The notes below the pieces were generated by a model. It was not told the origin of the DNA. It saw only the letters and a program-made list of their open reading frames with translations, and searched no databases. This document shows, in pieces, positions 8,701 to 18,288 of a stretch of 64,000 nt of DNA. Numbering within the stretch: position 1 is the stretch's first letter; every line of letters starts with the position of its first letter. This DNA is from Cytophagales bacterium (GTDB lineage: Bacteria; Bacteroidota; Bacteroidia; Cytophagales; Spirosomataceae), in the NCBI GenBank assembly GCA_013298125.1, contig JAAFJP010000001.1, forward strand, positions 124,001-188,000. The letters are read 5' to 3'. A program made the position numbers and the translations under genes.

Positions 8701-11700
8701 CAAGTTCAGCAACAGCAGTACAATTAAGTGCTACGATTGGTGGAGGTGCAACAAGCGGAAAATGGACATCGAACGGAACAGGTACATTTGATAATGCTAA
8801 TATTGTTAATGCAAAATATACCCCATCGGCAGCAGATATAGCTAATGGTTCAGTAGAATTGACATTCACAACAAATGATCCAGATGGAGCAGGTACTCAG
8901 TGTATTGCAGCATCAGCAAAAACTACGCTTTCAATCAAAGCAAAACCAGCCGCTCCATACAACTTGAAGTGTAACAAAGAAATTTGTTTGGGAGAAAGTA
9001 ACAAATTGTTTGCAGTAAGTCCAGGTAGTGTAGTTACTTGGTATGCAACCGCTACAAGCACAACGCCAATTGGTGTTGGTTCAGACGATGGATTTGATGT
9101 AACACCAACGGCTGAGGGAACATTTACTTACTATGCAGAAGCAAAAGTAGGAGATTGTACCAGCGAACGTTCTTCGATTTCATTTGTAGTGAAGAAGTGT
9201 TTGACAGATTTGGCAGTAATCAAGAAAGTAGTTGATGCACCAGAGGCAGTTTCAGCTCCTGATTATTTATTAGGACAAACGATTACTTATTCAATTCAAG
9301 CACAAAACATTGGAACAGCTAACGCTACGGATGTTAAAGTAGATGACATTCTTCCAGCAGGAGCTACCTATGTTAGCTCAACACCATCAGGAGAGTACAA
9401 TACTTCAACAGGTGTTTGGACGATTGGTAGCTTGACAAAAGGTTCAGAGAAAGTTTTATTAATTCAGATTAAATTAAGTAAAGTTGGTTCAGTAGCTAAT
9501 ACAGCAACAATTTCTGGAACGAACGAAGACCCAACTAAATTAGCAAATAACACTTCAACAGTAACAATCAAAGTAGCAGACATTGCAGATTTGAGTTTGA
9601 CAAAAACTGTTAGCAAATCAGCGGTAAATGTAGGTGAAGAAGTTGAATACACTATTACAGTATTGAACTCAGGACCAAATACAGCGACTAACGTTGAAGT
9701 AAAAGATAAATTGCCAGCAGGTTTAACGTATGTAAGTTCATCTACATTGACTGAAAGTGCAGGAACATTGACAGGTTCAATTGCAAGTCTTGCAAGTGGA
9801 TCTTCTAAATCTTTCACATTCAAAGCAAAAGTTGCGAAAGATGGAAAAATTACAAACGTTGCTGAGATTAGTAAATCAGACCAAAAAGATCCAGATTCGA
9901 CACCAGGTAATGTTTCGACTAAACCAGATGAAGATGATGATGATAGTGTAGATATTAATTCAACAACTCTTTGTGATTTGACGAAACCAACTATTGCTTG
10001 TGGATGTACTCAAAAAACAGTTTGTTTAGGAAGTAGCGAGACATTGACAGCATCGGGTTGTGGAACAGGAGCTACTTATATATGGAGTAATGGTGAAACA
10101 GGAGCAAGTATTACTGTAACGCCTAAGACAAACCAGACTTATACCGTTTATTGTAAGAAAGATGAGTGTAAAAGTGAGGCTTCAAATGCAGTAGAGGTGA
10201 AAGTGATTGTGGTAGATACTCCATTATTGGCAGCAGCTCCAAGCAAAATTTGTGCAGGTGAATCAACAACATTGACAGCCAAAGGTTGTGGAGGAGTAAT
10301 CGAGTGGCAAACATCACCAAAACAAACGGGTCCATCAATTATTGTGAACCCAGTTGTAACACAAACATATAAAGCAGTTTGTAAAGAATTTGAATGTGTT
10401 AGTTTAGCAGGAACAGTTGAAGTAATTGTAACTCCAACACCAAAAGCACCAGAGATTGTTTGTGCAAAAGGAGAGATTTGTCCAGGTGAAACTATCTCAA
10501 TGACAGCTATTAACTGTAACGGACAAGTGAAATGGAGTACAGGTCAGGAAACTACTACAATAACAGTATTCCCAACTGTAACTACTTCATATACAGTTAC
10601 TTGTTCAGTTAATGGATGTACAAGTGAGCCATCGAAAGCGTTTGTTTTGACAGTGAAACCAATTGCGGTACCAACTATTAAAACATCTGATTTGATTGTT
10701 TGTACTGGAGGTTCAGCAACATTGACAGCAGAGGGATGTACAGGTAAAGTAACTTGGTACTTTGGTGATAAGACCTTGACAGGTGCAACTATCATTGTGA
10801 AACCAGCTACCACCACAACTTATTATGCTACTTGTAGCTCAATATCTTGTGCCTCTGATAAGTCATCACCAGTAGTTGTACAGGTAGTAAATCCAGCTCC
10901 TCCAATTGTAAGTTCTGGAACATCAACCATCTGTTCTGGTTCATCAGTAGAATTAACAGCAACGGGTTGTGAAGGAACAGTAACGTGGTCTGACGGTCAG
11001 AAAGGGGCAGTAGTAACGGTGAAACCATTGGCTTCAACTTCATACACTGCAACTTGTACAATCGGTACTTGTGTTAGTGAGACTTCAATTAAGAGAAGTA
11101 TTACAGTTACTGATTTTGCTAAACCAACAATTACAGCAAATAAATTAACGATATGTGCAGGCGAATCAATTACGATGACTGCCAACGGATGTAACGGAAC
11201 ATTAAAATGGTCTGACGGTGTAACAGGTTCTCCAAGAACAATTACCCCAACGACTGATATTAAATACACAGCAGTTTGTGAATCAGCGACTTGTAAATCA
11301 GATGTTTCAAATGAATTAGCTATCAAAGTAAATGTAGCAGGTCCAGCACCAGCCATTGCAGCTACTAAAACTGAAATTTGTGCAAGTGAGACAATTACTT
11401 TAACTGCAACAGGTTGTACAGGAACTGTGAAATGGTCAGAGGGAAGTACAGGTTCTACTTTAACAGTAAAACCAAGTACAACTACAACTTATACAGCAGT
11501 TTGCTCGACTAATACTTGTGATAGTCCAAAATCAAATGAGGTAACTATCAAAGTTAATCCAGCAGTTGTCTTGAACTTGACAGCATCAGCAAGTAATGAA
11601 AAAGTTTGTGCTGATTCAGAAGTGACATTGACATTAGCAGGTTGTACAGGAACAGTAACATGGACAGGAGGTTTGACAGGAACAAGCGTGAAAGTCAAGC

Positions 11701-14700
11701 CAAGTGCAACAACAACTTATACAGCGACTTGTTCGGGTGTAGCTTGTGCAAAAGATGCTTCGGCAAGTGTGAAAGTATCAGTATTGCCAGGAGCAACAAC
11801 TCCAAACATTACTCCAACAAATACTCAAATTTGTGCAGGCACAGAAGTAACGTTAACAGCTAATAATTGTAACGGAACAGTATTATGGAGTAACGGAGCA
11901 ACAACAGCTTCAATCTCAGTTAAACCAAGCACTACGACAATTTACTCAGTAAAATGTTCAGTAGATGGTTGTGGTGAAGCTAAAACGTCTGAACCAGTAA
12001 CGGTGAAAGTAGGAACGCCAGAAGCACCAGTAGTAACATCAGTTCCACCAAGTGTATGTGCAGGAGGTCAAGTAGTATTGACTGCCACTGGATGTTCAGC
12101 AGGGACAATTGTATGGTCTGACGGTAAAACAGGAAGCACAATTACTGAGACAGTAAACGCAACAACAACATACTCGGCTATTTGTAAACAAGGAACTTGT
12201 AATAGCCCAGAGTCAAATAAAGTAGTCGTAACAGTAACAGTACCATCAGTACCTACAATCTCTTGTGCAACAAGCACTGTATGTGCAGGAAGTACAATTA
12301 CATTAGTAGCGACAGGATGCGAAGGAACTGTGAAATGGTCAGATGGACAAACTGGTGCAATCGTAACAGCAACGCCAACTAAGACGACGGATTATACAGC
12401 AACTTGTTCAGTAGGAACTTGTACATCAGCACCATCAAGTGTAGCAACGGTGAATGTAGGAAATCCACCTGCACCATCTATCACTTGTAATGCGACTTCG
12501 ATTTGTCAGGGAATCCAAATTACATTGACAGGTACTAATTGTACTGGAACAATTGTATGGAATGACGGTCAAGTAGGAGCAGTGATTACTGCAAAACCAA
12601 ACGCAACGACTACTTATACAGCTATCTGTAAATTAGATAAGTGTGAAAGTGGTAAATCAAACCCTGTGACAGTGACAGTAGGAGCTGGTATCAAAACACC
12701 AACTACTAAGAACTTGAACAACGTTTGTCCATTTACAACGGTAGATTTAGCATCGGGTGTAACATCAGGTTTATCAGCAGGTGGAATATTTGAATATCAT
12801 ACAGGTGTATTACCAACATCACCATTAGTTTCTAATCCAAATGCAGTAGGTACAGGTACTTATTATGTATTTGAGAAAACAGCTTCGGGATGTTATTCAT
12901 CGCCAGGTGTAATCAACACATTTGTAAATGCAGACTGTACGCCAAAAGATTGTGCTAAAACACCAGCCACAGCAAGTGCAGGTGCAGACGCTACAATATG
13001 TGCAGAGAAAACATATAAGTTAGCGGGAACATTCGGAGGTGCTGCAACAAGCATCACTTGGAAAACAACAGGTACAGGTACATTTGATAATCCATTGAAT
13101 CCAGTAGCTACTTATCGCTCATCATTAGCGGATGTAATAGCAGGAACAGTTAAATTGATTATCTGTACAAATGACCCAGACGGTTCAGGACCTTGTAAAG
13201 CAGCAGCTGATACAATGGTATTGACGATGAACGGTGTGAAATTCAAACCAAGAGTTGTAGTTAATGGTAACTTAAATTCTTGTGGTTCAGACTCAGTAAC
13301 ATTGACCGCAACAACAGGTGCTTACGAATACAAATGGTTTAAATTAGGAACAACAACTGAAATTGCTTCGACGAAGAGTATCACCGTGAAAAACTCAGGT
13401 GGATATTACTTCAAGTTAGTGGATGCTACTAAGTGTTGTTCAATCGAATCAGATACAGTAACAGTTAATTATTTGGCAGGACCATCTGCACCAATAGCTA
13501 ATAGTGTTAAAATTGATAAAGGTACAACGGTTGATTTGACCAAATTGGTAGTAAGTAATACACCAGCAGGAGCAACCTTAGTATTCAAAACAGGAGCAAG
13601 TTCAAGTGCTTTGACAGTAGCAAATCCAAGTGCAGTAGGAGCGGGTATTTATTATGCTTGTTACAGATCAGCACAAGGTTGTTTCTCAGTCGCAACGAAA
13701 ATAACAGTTGAAAATAAAGATACTCCTCCTGTAACGAAAGAGGCTGATATTGAAATTACAGTAACAACTGATAATAATATTGCTCTCGACGGTACAGTGA
13801 AAGTAACTGTTACAGTGAAAAATAACGGACCTGCAACTGCAAAGGGTATTAATGTTACAGCTCCAATCCCAGGTGGTTTGACTTATGTGTCTTCAACAGG
13901 CGGATTAGTAGTAAGTGGCAGTGACTTAAAAGGTTCGTTAGATAGTTTGATTAGTGGAGGTGTTAAGGTTTATACATGGGTAGGTAAGATTTCAGGCACA
14001 ACAACAAGTGTAACTGTTGGAGCAACTGGAACTACCACAACCGTAGATCCTAAACCAAGCAACAACGACGGAACTAACCCAAGTGGAAAAGTTATCGTTA
14101 CTGTGCCACCAACCAACTCGTCAGACTTAGTAGTAACTATCACAACTGATAAATCTACTTATGCTATAAATGATACAGTAACGACAACCATCACGGTAAG
14201 AAATCTTGGACCAGCAACTGCTAAAAGTGTAGTTGTAACCAGTGAAGTACCAAATGCTTTGACTTATGTTTCACAAACAGGAGGTTTATTAGTGAATGGA
14301 AAAGTATTGACTGGTAAGTTAGATAGCTTAGTAAAAGACGGCGTGAAGATTTACAAATACAAATCAGTATTGACAGGCAGTGGTCCAGTAGTATTAGTGG
14401 CAACAGGAACGTCGAATAATCCTGATCCTAATCCAAATAGTAATAATGGTTCAGGAGACGGTACAACGACAATTAATAAAAATGTACCACCATCAAGTGC
14501 TGATGTAGTGGTAACAGTAACAACTGATAAAACTAATTACGCAATCGGTGACATCGTAACAACGACAATTACTGTTAAGAATAACGGACCAGCAACGGCA
14601 AAAGGAATCAATGTGAGTTCAACGCTTCCATCTATTTTGGAATACATTGCACAAACAGGTGGTTTGACAAAAACTGGAAATGTATTCTCCGCAAGTATTG

Positions 14701-17700
14701 ATAGCTTAGTGAAAGATGGTGTGAAGGTTTATACTTATACAGCCAAAGTAACTGGTAATGGAACAGCGACTATCTCAGCTTCAAGTACAAGTACAACGGT
14801 TGATCCAATTCCAAATAATAATAATGGAACAAGTGGAGCAGTTATCAAAGTTGGAGCAACACCAACAACAGGTGCTGATGTAGTAATCACGATTACAACT
14901 GATAAAGCAACTTACGCAAAAGGTGATACTGTGACGACTACTATCAAGGTAACTAATCTTGGACCAGAAGTAGCGAAAGGAATTAGCGTTTACTCAGTTA
15001 TTCCAGGAACATTGACTTACGTATCACAAACAGGTGGTTTAGTTAAAACAGGAAACTTATTGACAGCAACTATTGCAAGTTTAGACAAAGACGGAACTGT
15101 AACATATACTTACAAAGCGGTCTTGAATACTAAGTCTGAAACAGTTGTGGCAGTGGGTGGAACAACAACGACACCAGATCCAAATCCAGGAAATAATAAT
15201 GGAACGGGTACAGGAACGGCAACTATCAATAAAGGAGATGTTGACCCAACTGTTGCAGACGTAGCTATTGTGATTACAGCAGATAAGACCATTGCGAAAG
15301 TAGGCGAGAATGTTAATTTCTTATTGACACTTACGAATAATGGACCAGCAACAGCGAAAAATGTAGTATTTGTAAATCCAATTCCAGCAGGATTGACATT
15401 CGTGTCAAGCACAACAGGTGAGGTATTGACAAGTGGTGCAATCACAAGAACACTTGATTCATTAGAGAAAGGACAAATTAGAACGTACTCATACATTGCC
15501 AAAATGAATGTTAAGACTGATGTGATAAACACAGTTTCGGTAGGTTCAACCAAAGATAACGTAGGACCAAATAACTTCTCGTTCGTAATTGTAAAAGGAG
15601 ATACTACTACAACGATAAGAGACGAAGCAGAAGTTGCTCTGATATTATCGGCTGATAAGCAGTTAATTAAGAAAGATTCTGAAGTAACATTCACTATCAA
15701 ATTAACGAACAATGGTAATAAGACAGCAACGAATGTAGTAGTGGATAACATTTTACCTAAAAACTTAACATTTGTATCTGGTGATCCAGAAAGAAGAGGC
15801 GATACATTGAGAGTAACTACGGCATCTCTCGCAAATGGCGAAATGAAGACATATACTTATAAAGCGAAAGTGAATAAGGATACAATCATTAGCAACACAG
15901 CGAGAATTACGAAGTCATCACCAATTGACCCAATCTTGACAAACAATGTTTCGACTGTGGTATTAGTACCAGAAACCGATACAACGTATGCAGATTTGGG
16001 AGTGTTGATAACGGCTGATAAAGCAACCTATAAGAAAGACGACAATGTAGTTTATACAGTAACATTGACAAACAATGGAGCTGGTAAAGTGAAAAACGTT
16101 GAATTGTGTGGTGCGTTCCCAACTGGATTAACATTCGTGTCAGGAACAGGAGCTTTAATATCAGGAGATAGCTTGAAGTTTAAAGTTGATACATTGAGTA
16201 AAGGTAGAACTCGTACATTCACTTATACTGCGAAAGCAACGAAAGTAGGAGAGATTGCCAATACAGTATCAATCTGTAAATCAAGCAAGCCAGATTTGAT
16301 TACGCCAAACAATACAAGTACAGTGAAAATCAAAGTTGATTCATCAACAACTGGTGGTGACTGTAAAGTTGAATTGGCAATGGCAATCATTGACACTGCA
16401 AAAGTTTCAGACGGAGTTTATAACGTAACTTATCGTTTAATTGCGAAGAACGTTTGTAAGGATACTTTGAAAACTGTAACATTGACCAATGACTTAGCGA
16501 AAACGTTTAGAACGCCAGTAACATATCAGGTTACAGGAAAACCAAGTACAGGTGTAAGAACCAACTTGATTCCAAATGACTTGTTTGGCAATACAGTCTT
16601 AGACTCGAGCTTAGTTAAAGCTGGAAGCTATATGTTACCAAACGCAATCGACACCATCAAGTATGTGGTGAAAGTAACATTGGCAGGTAATAAAGGACCA
16701 TTTGTGAGCAACGCAACCATAACTGGTAAAACTGCCCCAGGCAACCAAGTATTGACAGCGAATGCGAAAGATGTGTTACGTTTCGACTTACCAAACACAC
16801 GTATAGGTGTAGCGAAGGAAGTAGTAACGACAGCCTTGAAAAACGATTCGACAACATTCTGGACAGTTAAATACCGCATCCGTGTCGTAAACTTAGGAGC
16901 TAATGCAATTACTAATTTGAGTGTTAAAGATAGTCTTGCAGCAGTATTTACAGCAAAAGGAGCGAAAATCATTGGCAAACCAGTATTGTTTGCATCACAA
17001 GGATTGACAATCAACAAAAACTACACGGGTGTAGGTAAAGGTGATAGTACAGAGTTATTAGACCCAACTAAATCAGGTTTAGGATTAATTGACTCGCTTC
17101 GTATAGGTATAATTGACTTAACAGTGAGAGTAGATGTAGCTGGTGCAAGTGACCCAGAGAAAATCTTTAACAACGTTGCAATAGGTACTGGTAGAGGTAC
17201 AGATAACAAAACGTATAAAGATATTTCAACTGATGGTACAAACCCTGATCCAGATGGAGATAAAGACCCATCTAATAACAGTGTAGCAACACCAGTGAGA
17301 TTATTAGATCGTGATCCAGTGGGTGTACAAATTGGTTTAGCATTAGCAGCAGTGAGAGATACCATCCCTCAACCAGATAGCACTTGTAACGTATTGTTAG
17401 TAATGACTGCGAAAAACTACGGTAAGGATAATTTGAAAAATGTACGTCTATGTACAAATATCGAAAAGACTATCGGTAGAGATGCCCAATCATGGAAATT
17501 GGTGGGTGCTCCAAGAGTAATCAAAGGAAATGTGAAAATCAATTTAGCTTTCAACGGCAACTCTGATTCGACCATTACTAAAACAGATAGCTCATTCTTA
17601 GCAGTAGGAGATAGTATCGTGGTAGCATACACTGTAAATATTAAGAAGCCAGCGAAAGATACCATTTACACCCAAGCCATTGCGAAGGCAGTAAGTGCAG

Positions 17701-18149
17701 TTGATCCAACGAAGAGTACATCTGATATTTCAATGAACGGCTTGAAACCAGATATTAATGGAGACGGTAAACCAGACGAGGCAGCACCAACACCAATTAT
17801 CTGTAATCCAAAAGCACAGCCACCAGTTGGTAAGTTGTTGATTCCAAATGGTTTATCGCCAAACGGTGACAACATCGCTGAGACATTAGTGATACAAGGT
17901 TATGATAAGGCAACTCAAAAAGTAGAATTGATTATCTTTAATCGTTGGGGTGGTGTTGTTTATGCACAGGATGATTATGATGGAGAAAAAGATGGCTTCA
18001 AAGGTATTGCTAACCAAGGTGTAGTAGCCGTTGGTAAAGGTCAGGGATTACCAGATGGAACATACTTCTACTGCGTAACACTGAAAGATAGAACGTCAGG
18101 TGCGAAAATTGGAGAGGAAGTAATTTCTTCATTGACATTGTTGAGATAA
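5757..18149 (+). CDS. Giant modular cell-surface protein, T9SS type B (CHU_C) substrate, 4130 aa
   Basis: Domain order by approximate residue: 1-174 unusual extension; 175-195 signal peptide (MRSWASVMFLTLFTAFGSLAQ); about 200-320 DUF11; 420-535 and 547-655 two SdrD-B-like modules (GSIGDYVFNDNNGNGIQD, GTIGDFVWLDANGNNKQD); 667-1150 mixed Ig/PKD-like modules; 1150-1400 two DUF11; 1405-2315 twelve tandem Ig-like modules of about 75 residues with four Cys each; 2315-2660 mixed modules; 2660-3530 seven tandem DUF11 of about 120 residues; 3530-4020 three diverged DUF11-like modules; 4025-4130 gliding-motility-associated C-terminal domain (LLIPNGLSPNGDN, VELIIFNRWGGVVY, LPDGTYFYCVTL). The C-terminus marks export by the type IX secretion system. 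Likely an adhesin or gliding/biofilm filament. PorP/SprF and a PorE-like protein follow on the same strand. Confidence 0.93.
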   Translation: MKGTFTFTDGASNQTNLTKSSELEAKESTFLFAKNLFRKVKQLFVQEEISETIVESVCIDESIDTPYTIVERNAIVEAAIPVVVAEKQSHSSHINYQLNIQQMNLFTYLRRAITSSEESLSGQFLEKFKSFLSVIVGTASDNNAPLGTVKRDFGILSNLGGSQLLSSKIFNQQAMRSWASVMFLTLFTAFGSLAQSATNSVSGTDLSVKKTISTQSPTLGQDVTYTIKVRNDGNIGATGVELTDVLPSGVTFKSASVTAGSTSNTTSAGVTTVIWNVGAVGASPAELTMTIVATVKTRGLWFNIAEITKEVEKDLDSTPNNKDINEDDQDAVCFSVEEYFYKGDEFTTALPAGYTNITWTRKVGTTGTKVPVTATTPGVKVLADGNLTITAITDYTEFEFSASNKNCPVTGCCPIKFIPGPLGSIGDYVFNDNNGNGIQDSGDTFLSGVKVQLYKADGVTFIKEVTTGPDGKYLFDSLFTDSYKVKFVLPSGSTFSPSKVTTGGTNDVNDSDAGTDGFTGVINIDVEKTGKDKDNRDVDAGVISNKGTIGDFVWLDANGNNKQDAGEVGVAGVTVELYTSTGTTPIKTFTTLADGKYLFTDLASGAYKVKFVLPSGKTFVTPNTGTSTEDSDAGVGGFSGIINIDVTKPVGDIGRNNLTIDAGVKADCNINAGTLATTTPNFCLPTGGSVVLTATTGTAPTVPTGYTVKYVLTKGAGLVIQQVANTPTFTVNTTGEYRIHTLVYDANPANGSFLDLSVVQLGTTTGVDVVKIITDNKLCAALDVTGAKFNVNEIPAAPVFTAKTICAGEKVTIGDTGPAQTGKSYAWFTSATGGVAFATTQSVEVSPAATTTYYVETTLVTPGACTSARGSVVVTVNPKPANPIAKSTLSNDCTKNLQTVNLADAITTTPAGSVIEWHVANDPASAIITNTTTAGAGTYYAFAKSTVGGCYSGGATVTVTITPCDCQNPATVSVAPLAAICASSATAVQLSATIGGGATSGKWTSNGTGTFDNANIVNAKYTPSAADIANGSVELTFTTNDPDGAGTQCIAASAKTTLSIKAKPAAPYNLKCNKEICLGESNKLFAVSPGSVVTWYATATSTTPIGVGSDDGFDVTPTAEGTFTYYAEAKVGDCTSERSSISFVVKKCLTDLAVIKKVVDAPEAVSAPDYLLGQTITYSIQAQNIGTANATDVKVDDILPAGATYVSSTPSGEYNTSTGVWTIGSLTKGSEKVLLIQIKLSKVGSVANTATISGTNEDPTKLANNTSTVTIKVADIADLSLTKTVSKSAVNVGEEVEYTITVLNSGPNTATNVEVKDKLPAGLTYVSSSTLTESAGTLTGSIASLASGSSKSFTFKAKVAKDGKITNVAEISKSDQKDPDSTPGNVSTKPDEDDDDSVDINSTTLCDLTKPTIACGCTQKTVCLGSSETLTASGCGTGATYIWSNGETGASITVTPKTNQTYTVYCKKDECKSEASNAVEVKVIVVDTPLLAAAPSKICAGESTTLTAKGCGGVIEWQTSPKQTGPSIIVNPVVTQTYKAVCKEFECVSLAGTVEVIVTPTPKAPEIVCAKGEICPGETISMTAINCNGQVKWSTGQETTTITVFPTVTTSYTVTCSVNGCTSEPSKAFVLTVKPIAVPTIKTSDLIVCTGGSATLTAEGCTGKVTWYFGDKTLTGATIIVKPATTTTYYATCSSISCASDKSSPVVVQVVNPAPPIVSSGTSTICSGSSVELTATGCEGTVTWSDGQKGAVVTVKPLASTSYTATCTIGTCVSETSIKRSITVTDFAKPTITANKLTICAGESITMTANGCNGTLKWSDGVTGSPRTITPTTDIKYTAVCESATCKSDVSNELAIKVNVAGPAPAIAATKTEICASETITLTATGCTGTVKWSEGSTGSTLTVKPSTTTTYTAVCSTNTCDSPKSNEVTIKVNPAVVLNLTASASNEKVCADSEVTLTLAGCTGTVTWTGGLTGTSVKVKPSATTTYTATCSGVACAKDASASVKVSVLPGATTPNITPTNTQICAGTEVTLTANNCNGTVLWSNGATTASISVKPSTTTIYSVKCSVDGCGEAKTSEPVTVKVGTPEAPVVTSVPPSVCAGGQVVLTATGCSAGTIVWSDGKTGSTITETVNATTTYSAICKQGTCNSPESNKVVVTVTVPSVPTISCATSTVCAGSTITLVATGCEGTVKWSDGQTGAIVTATPTKTTDYTATCSVGTCTSAPSSVATVNVGNPPAPSITCNATSICQGIQITLTGTNCTGTIVWNDGQVGAVITAKPNATTTYTAICKLDKCESGKSNPVTVTVGAGIKTPTTKNLNNVCPFTTVDLASGVTSGLSAGGIFEYHTGVLPTSPLVSNPNAVGTGTYYVFEKTASGCYSSPGVINTFVNADCTPKDCAKTPATASAGADATICAEKTYKLAGTFGGAATSITWKTTGTGTFDNPLNPVATYRSSLADVIAGTVKLIICTNDPDGSGPCKAAADTMVLTMNGVKFKPRVVVNGNLNSCGSDSVTLTATTGAYEYKWFKLGTTTEIASTKSITVKNSGGYYFKLVDATKCCSIESDTVTVNYLAGPSAPIANSVKIDKGTTVDLTKLVVSNTPAGATLVFKTGASSSALTVANPSAVGAGIYYACYRSAQGCFSVATKITVENKDTPPVTKEADIEITVTTDNNIALDGTVKVTVTVKNNGPATAKGINVTAPIPGGLTYVSSTGGLVVSGSDLKGSLDSLISGGVKVYTWVGKISGTTTSVTVGATGTTTTVDPKPSNNDGTNPSGKVIVTVPPTNSSDLVVTITTDKSTYAINDTVTTTITVRNLGPATAKSVVVTSEVPNALTYVSQTGGLLVNGKVLTGKLDSLVKDGVKIYKYKSVLTGSGPVVLVATGTSNNPDPNPNSNNGSGDGTTTINKNVPPSSADVVVTVTTDKTNYAIGDIVTTTITVKNNGPATAKGINVSSTLPSILEYIAQTGGLTKTGNVFSASIDSLVKDGVKVYTYTAKVTGNGTATISASSTSTTVDPIPNNNNGTSGAVIKVGATPTTGADVVITITTDKATYAKGDTVTTTIKVTNLGPEVAKGISVYSVIPGTLTYVSQTGGLVKTGNLLTATIASLDKDGTVTYTYKAVLNTKSETVVAVGGTTTTPDPNPGNNNGTGTGTATINKGDVDPTVADVAIVITADKTIAKVGENVNFLLTLTNNGPATAKNVVFVNPIPAGLTFVSSTTGEVLTSGAITRTLDSLEKGQIRTYSYIAKMNVKTDVINTVSVGSTKDNVGPNNFSFVIVKGDTTTTIRDEAEVALILSADKQLIKKDSEVTFTIKLTNNGNKTATNVVVDNILPKNLTFVSGDPERRGDTLRVTTASLANGEMKTYTYKAKVNKDTIISNTARITKSSPIDPILTNNVSTVVLVPETDTTYADLGVLITADKATYKKDDNVVYTVTLTNNGAGKVKNVELCGAFPTGLTFVSGTGALISGDSLKFKVDTLSKGRTRTFTYTAKATKVGEIANTVSICKSSKPDLITPNNTSTVKIKVDSSTTGGDCKVELAMAIIDTAKVSDGVYNVTYRLIAKNVCKDTLKTVTLTNDLAKTFRTPVTYQVTGKPSTGVRTNLIPNDLFGNTVLDSSLVKAGSYMLPNAIDTIKYVVKVTLAGNKGPFVSNATITGKTAPGNQVLTANAKDVLRFDLPNTRIGVAKEVVTTALKNDSTTFWTVKYRIRVVNLGANAITNLSVKDSLAAVFTAKGAKIIGKPVLFASQGLTINKNYTGVGKGDSTELLDPTKSGLGLIDSLRIGIIDLTVRVDVAGASDPEKIFNNVAIGTGRGTDNKTYKDISTDGTNPDPDGDKDPSNNSVATPVRLLDRDPVGVQIGLALAAVRDTIPQPDSTCNVLLVMTAKNYGKDNLKNVRLCTNIEKTIGRDAQSWKLVGAPRVIKGNVKINLAFNGNSDSTITKTDSSFLAVGDSIVVAYTVNIKKPAKDTIYTQAIAKAVSAVDPTKSTSDISMNGLKPDINGDGKPDEAAPTPIICNPKAQPPVGKLLIPNGLSPNGDNIAETLVIQGYDKATQKVELIIFNRWGGVVYAQDDYDGEKDGFKGIANQGVVAVGKGQGLPDGTYFYCVTLKDRTSGAKIGEEVISSLTLLR

Positions 18150-18159
18150 TTAATTGAAA

Positions 18160-18190
18160 TACTCGGTAGCTCTAAAAAGGCTACCGAGTA
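18160..18190 (+). terminator. Hairpin after the giant gene (weak U-tract)
   Basis: TACTCGGTAGC pairs perfectly with GCTACCGAGTA across a short A-rich loop, 11 bases past the stop. Only TAAATAAAG follows, so it may be an attenuator or mRNA-stabilising hairpin that lets some transcription continue into the PorP/SprF gene rather than a strong terminator. Confidence 0.55.
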
Positions 18191-18288
18191 TAAATAAAGC
18201 AGAAAGACTCATAGGATTTGTAAGAGACTGAAACGAAAAGTCTTTCTGAATCCTTACAAAAATTAAATTCATTTAAACATTTTATCAC

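Noticed and set aside
15110-15751. 213-codon minus ORF
   Set aside because: Antisense of the DUF11 array; its Val/Ser/Thr repeats mirror the sense-strand repeat, so it is a shadow.
9971-17800. Possible tandem DNA repeat prone to recombination (minisatellite)
   Set aside because: The modules repeat at the protein level, but DNA copies differ at many synonymous sites, so it is not a near-identical tandem repeat.
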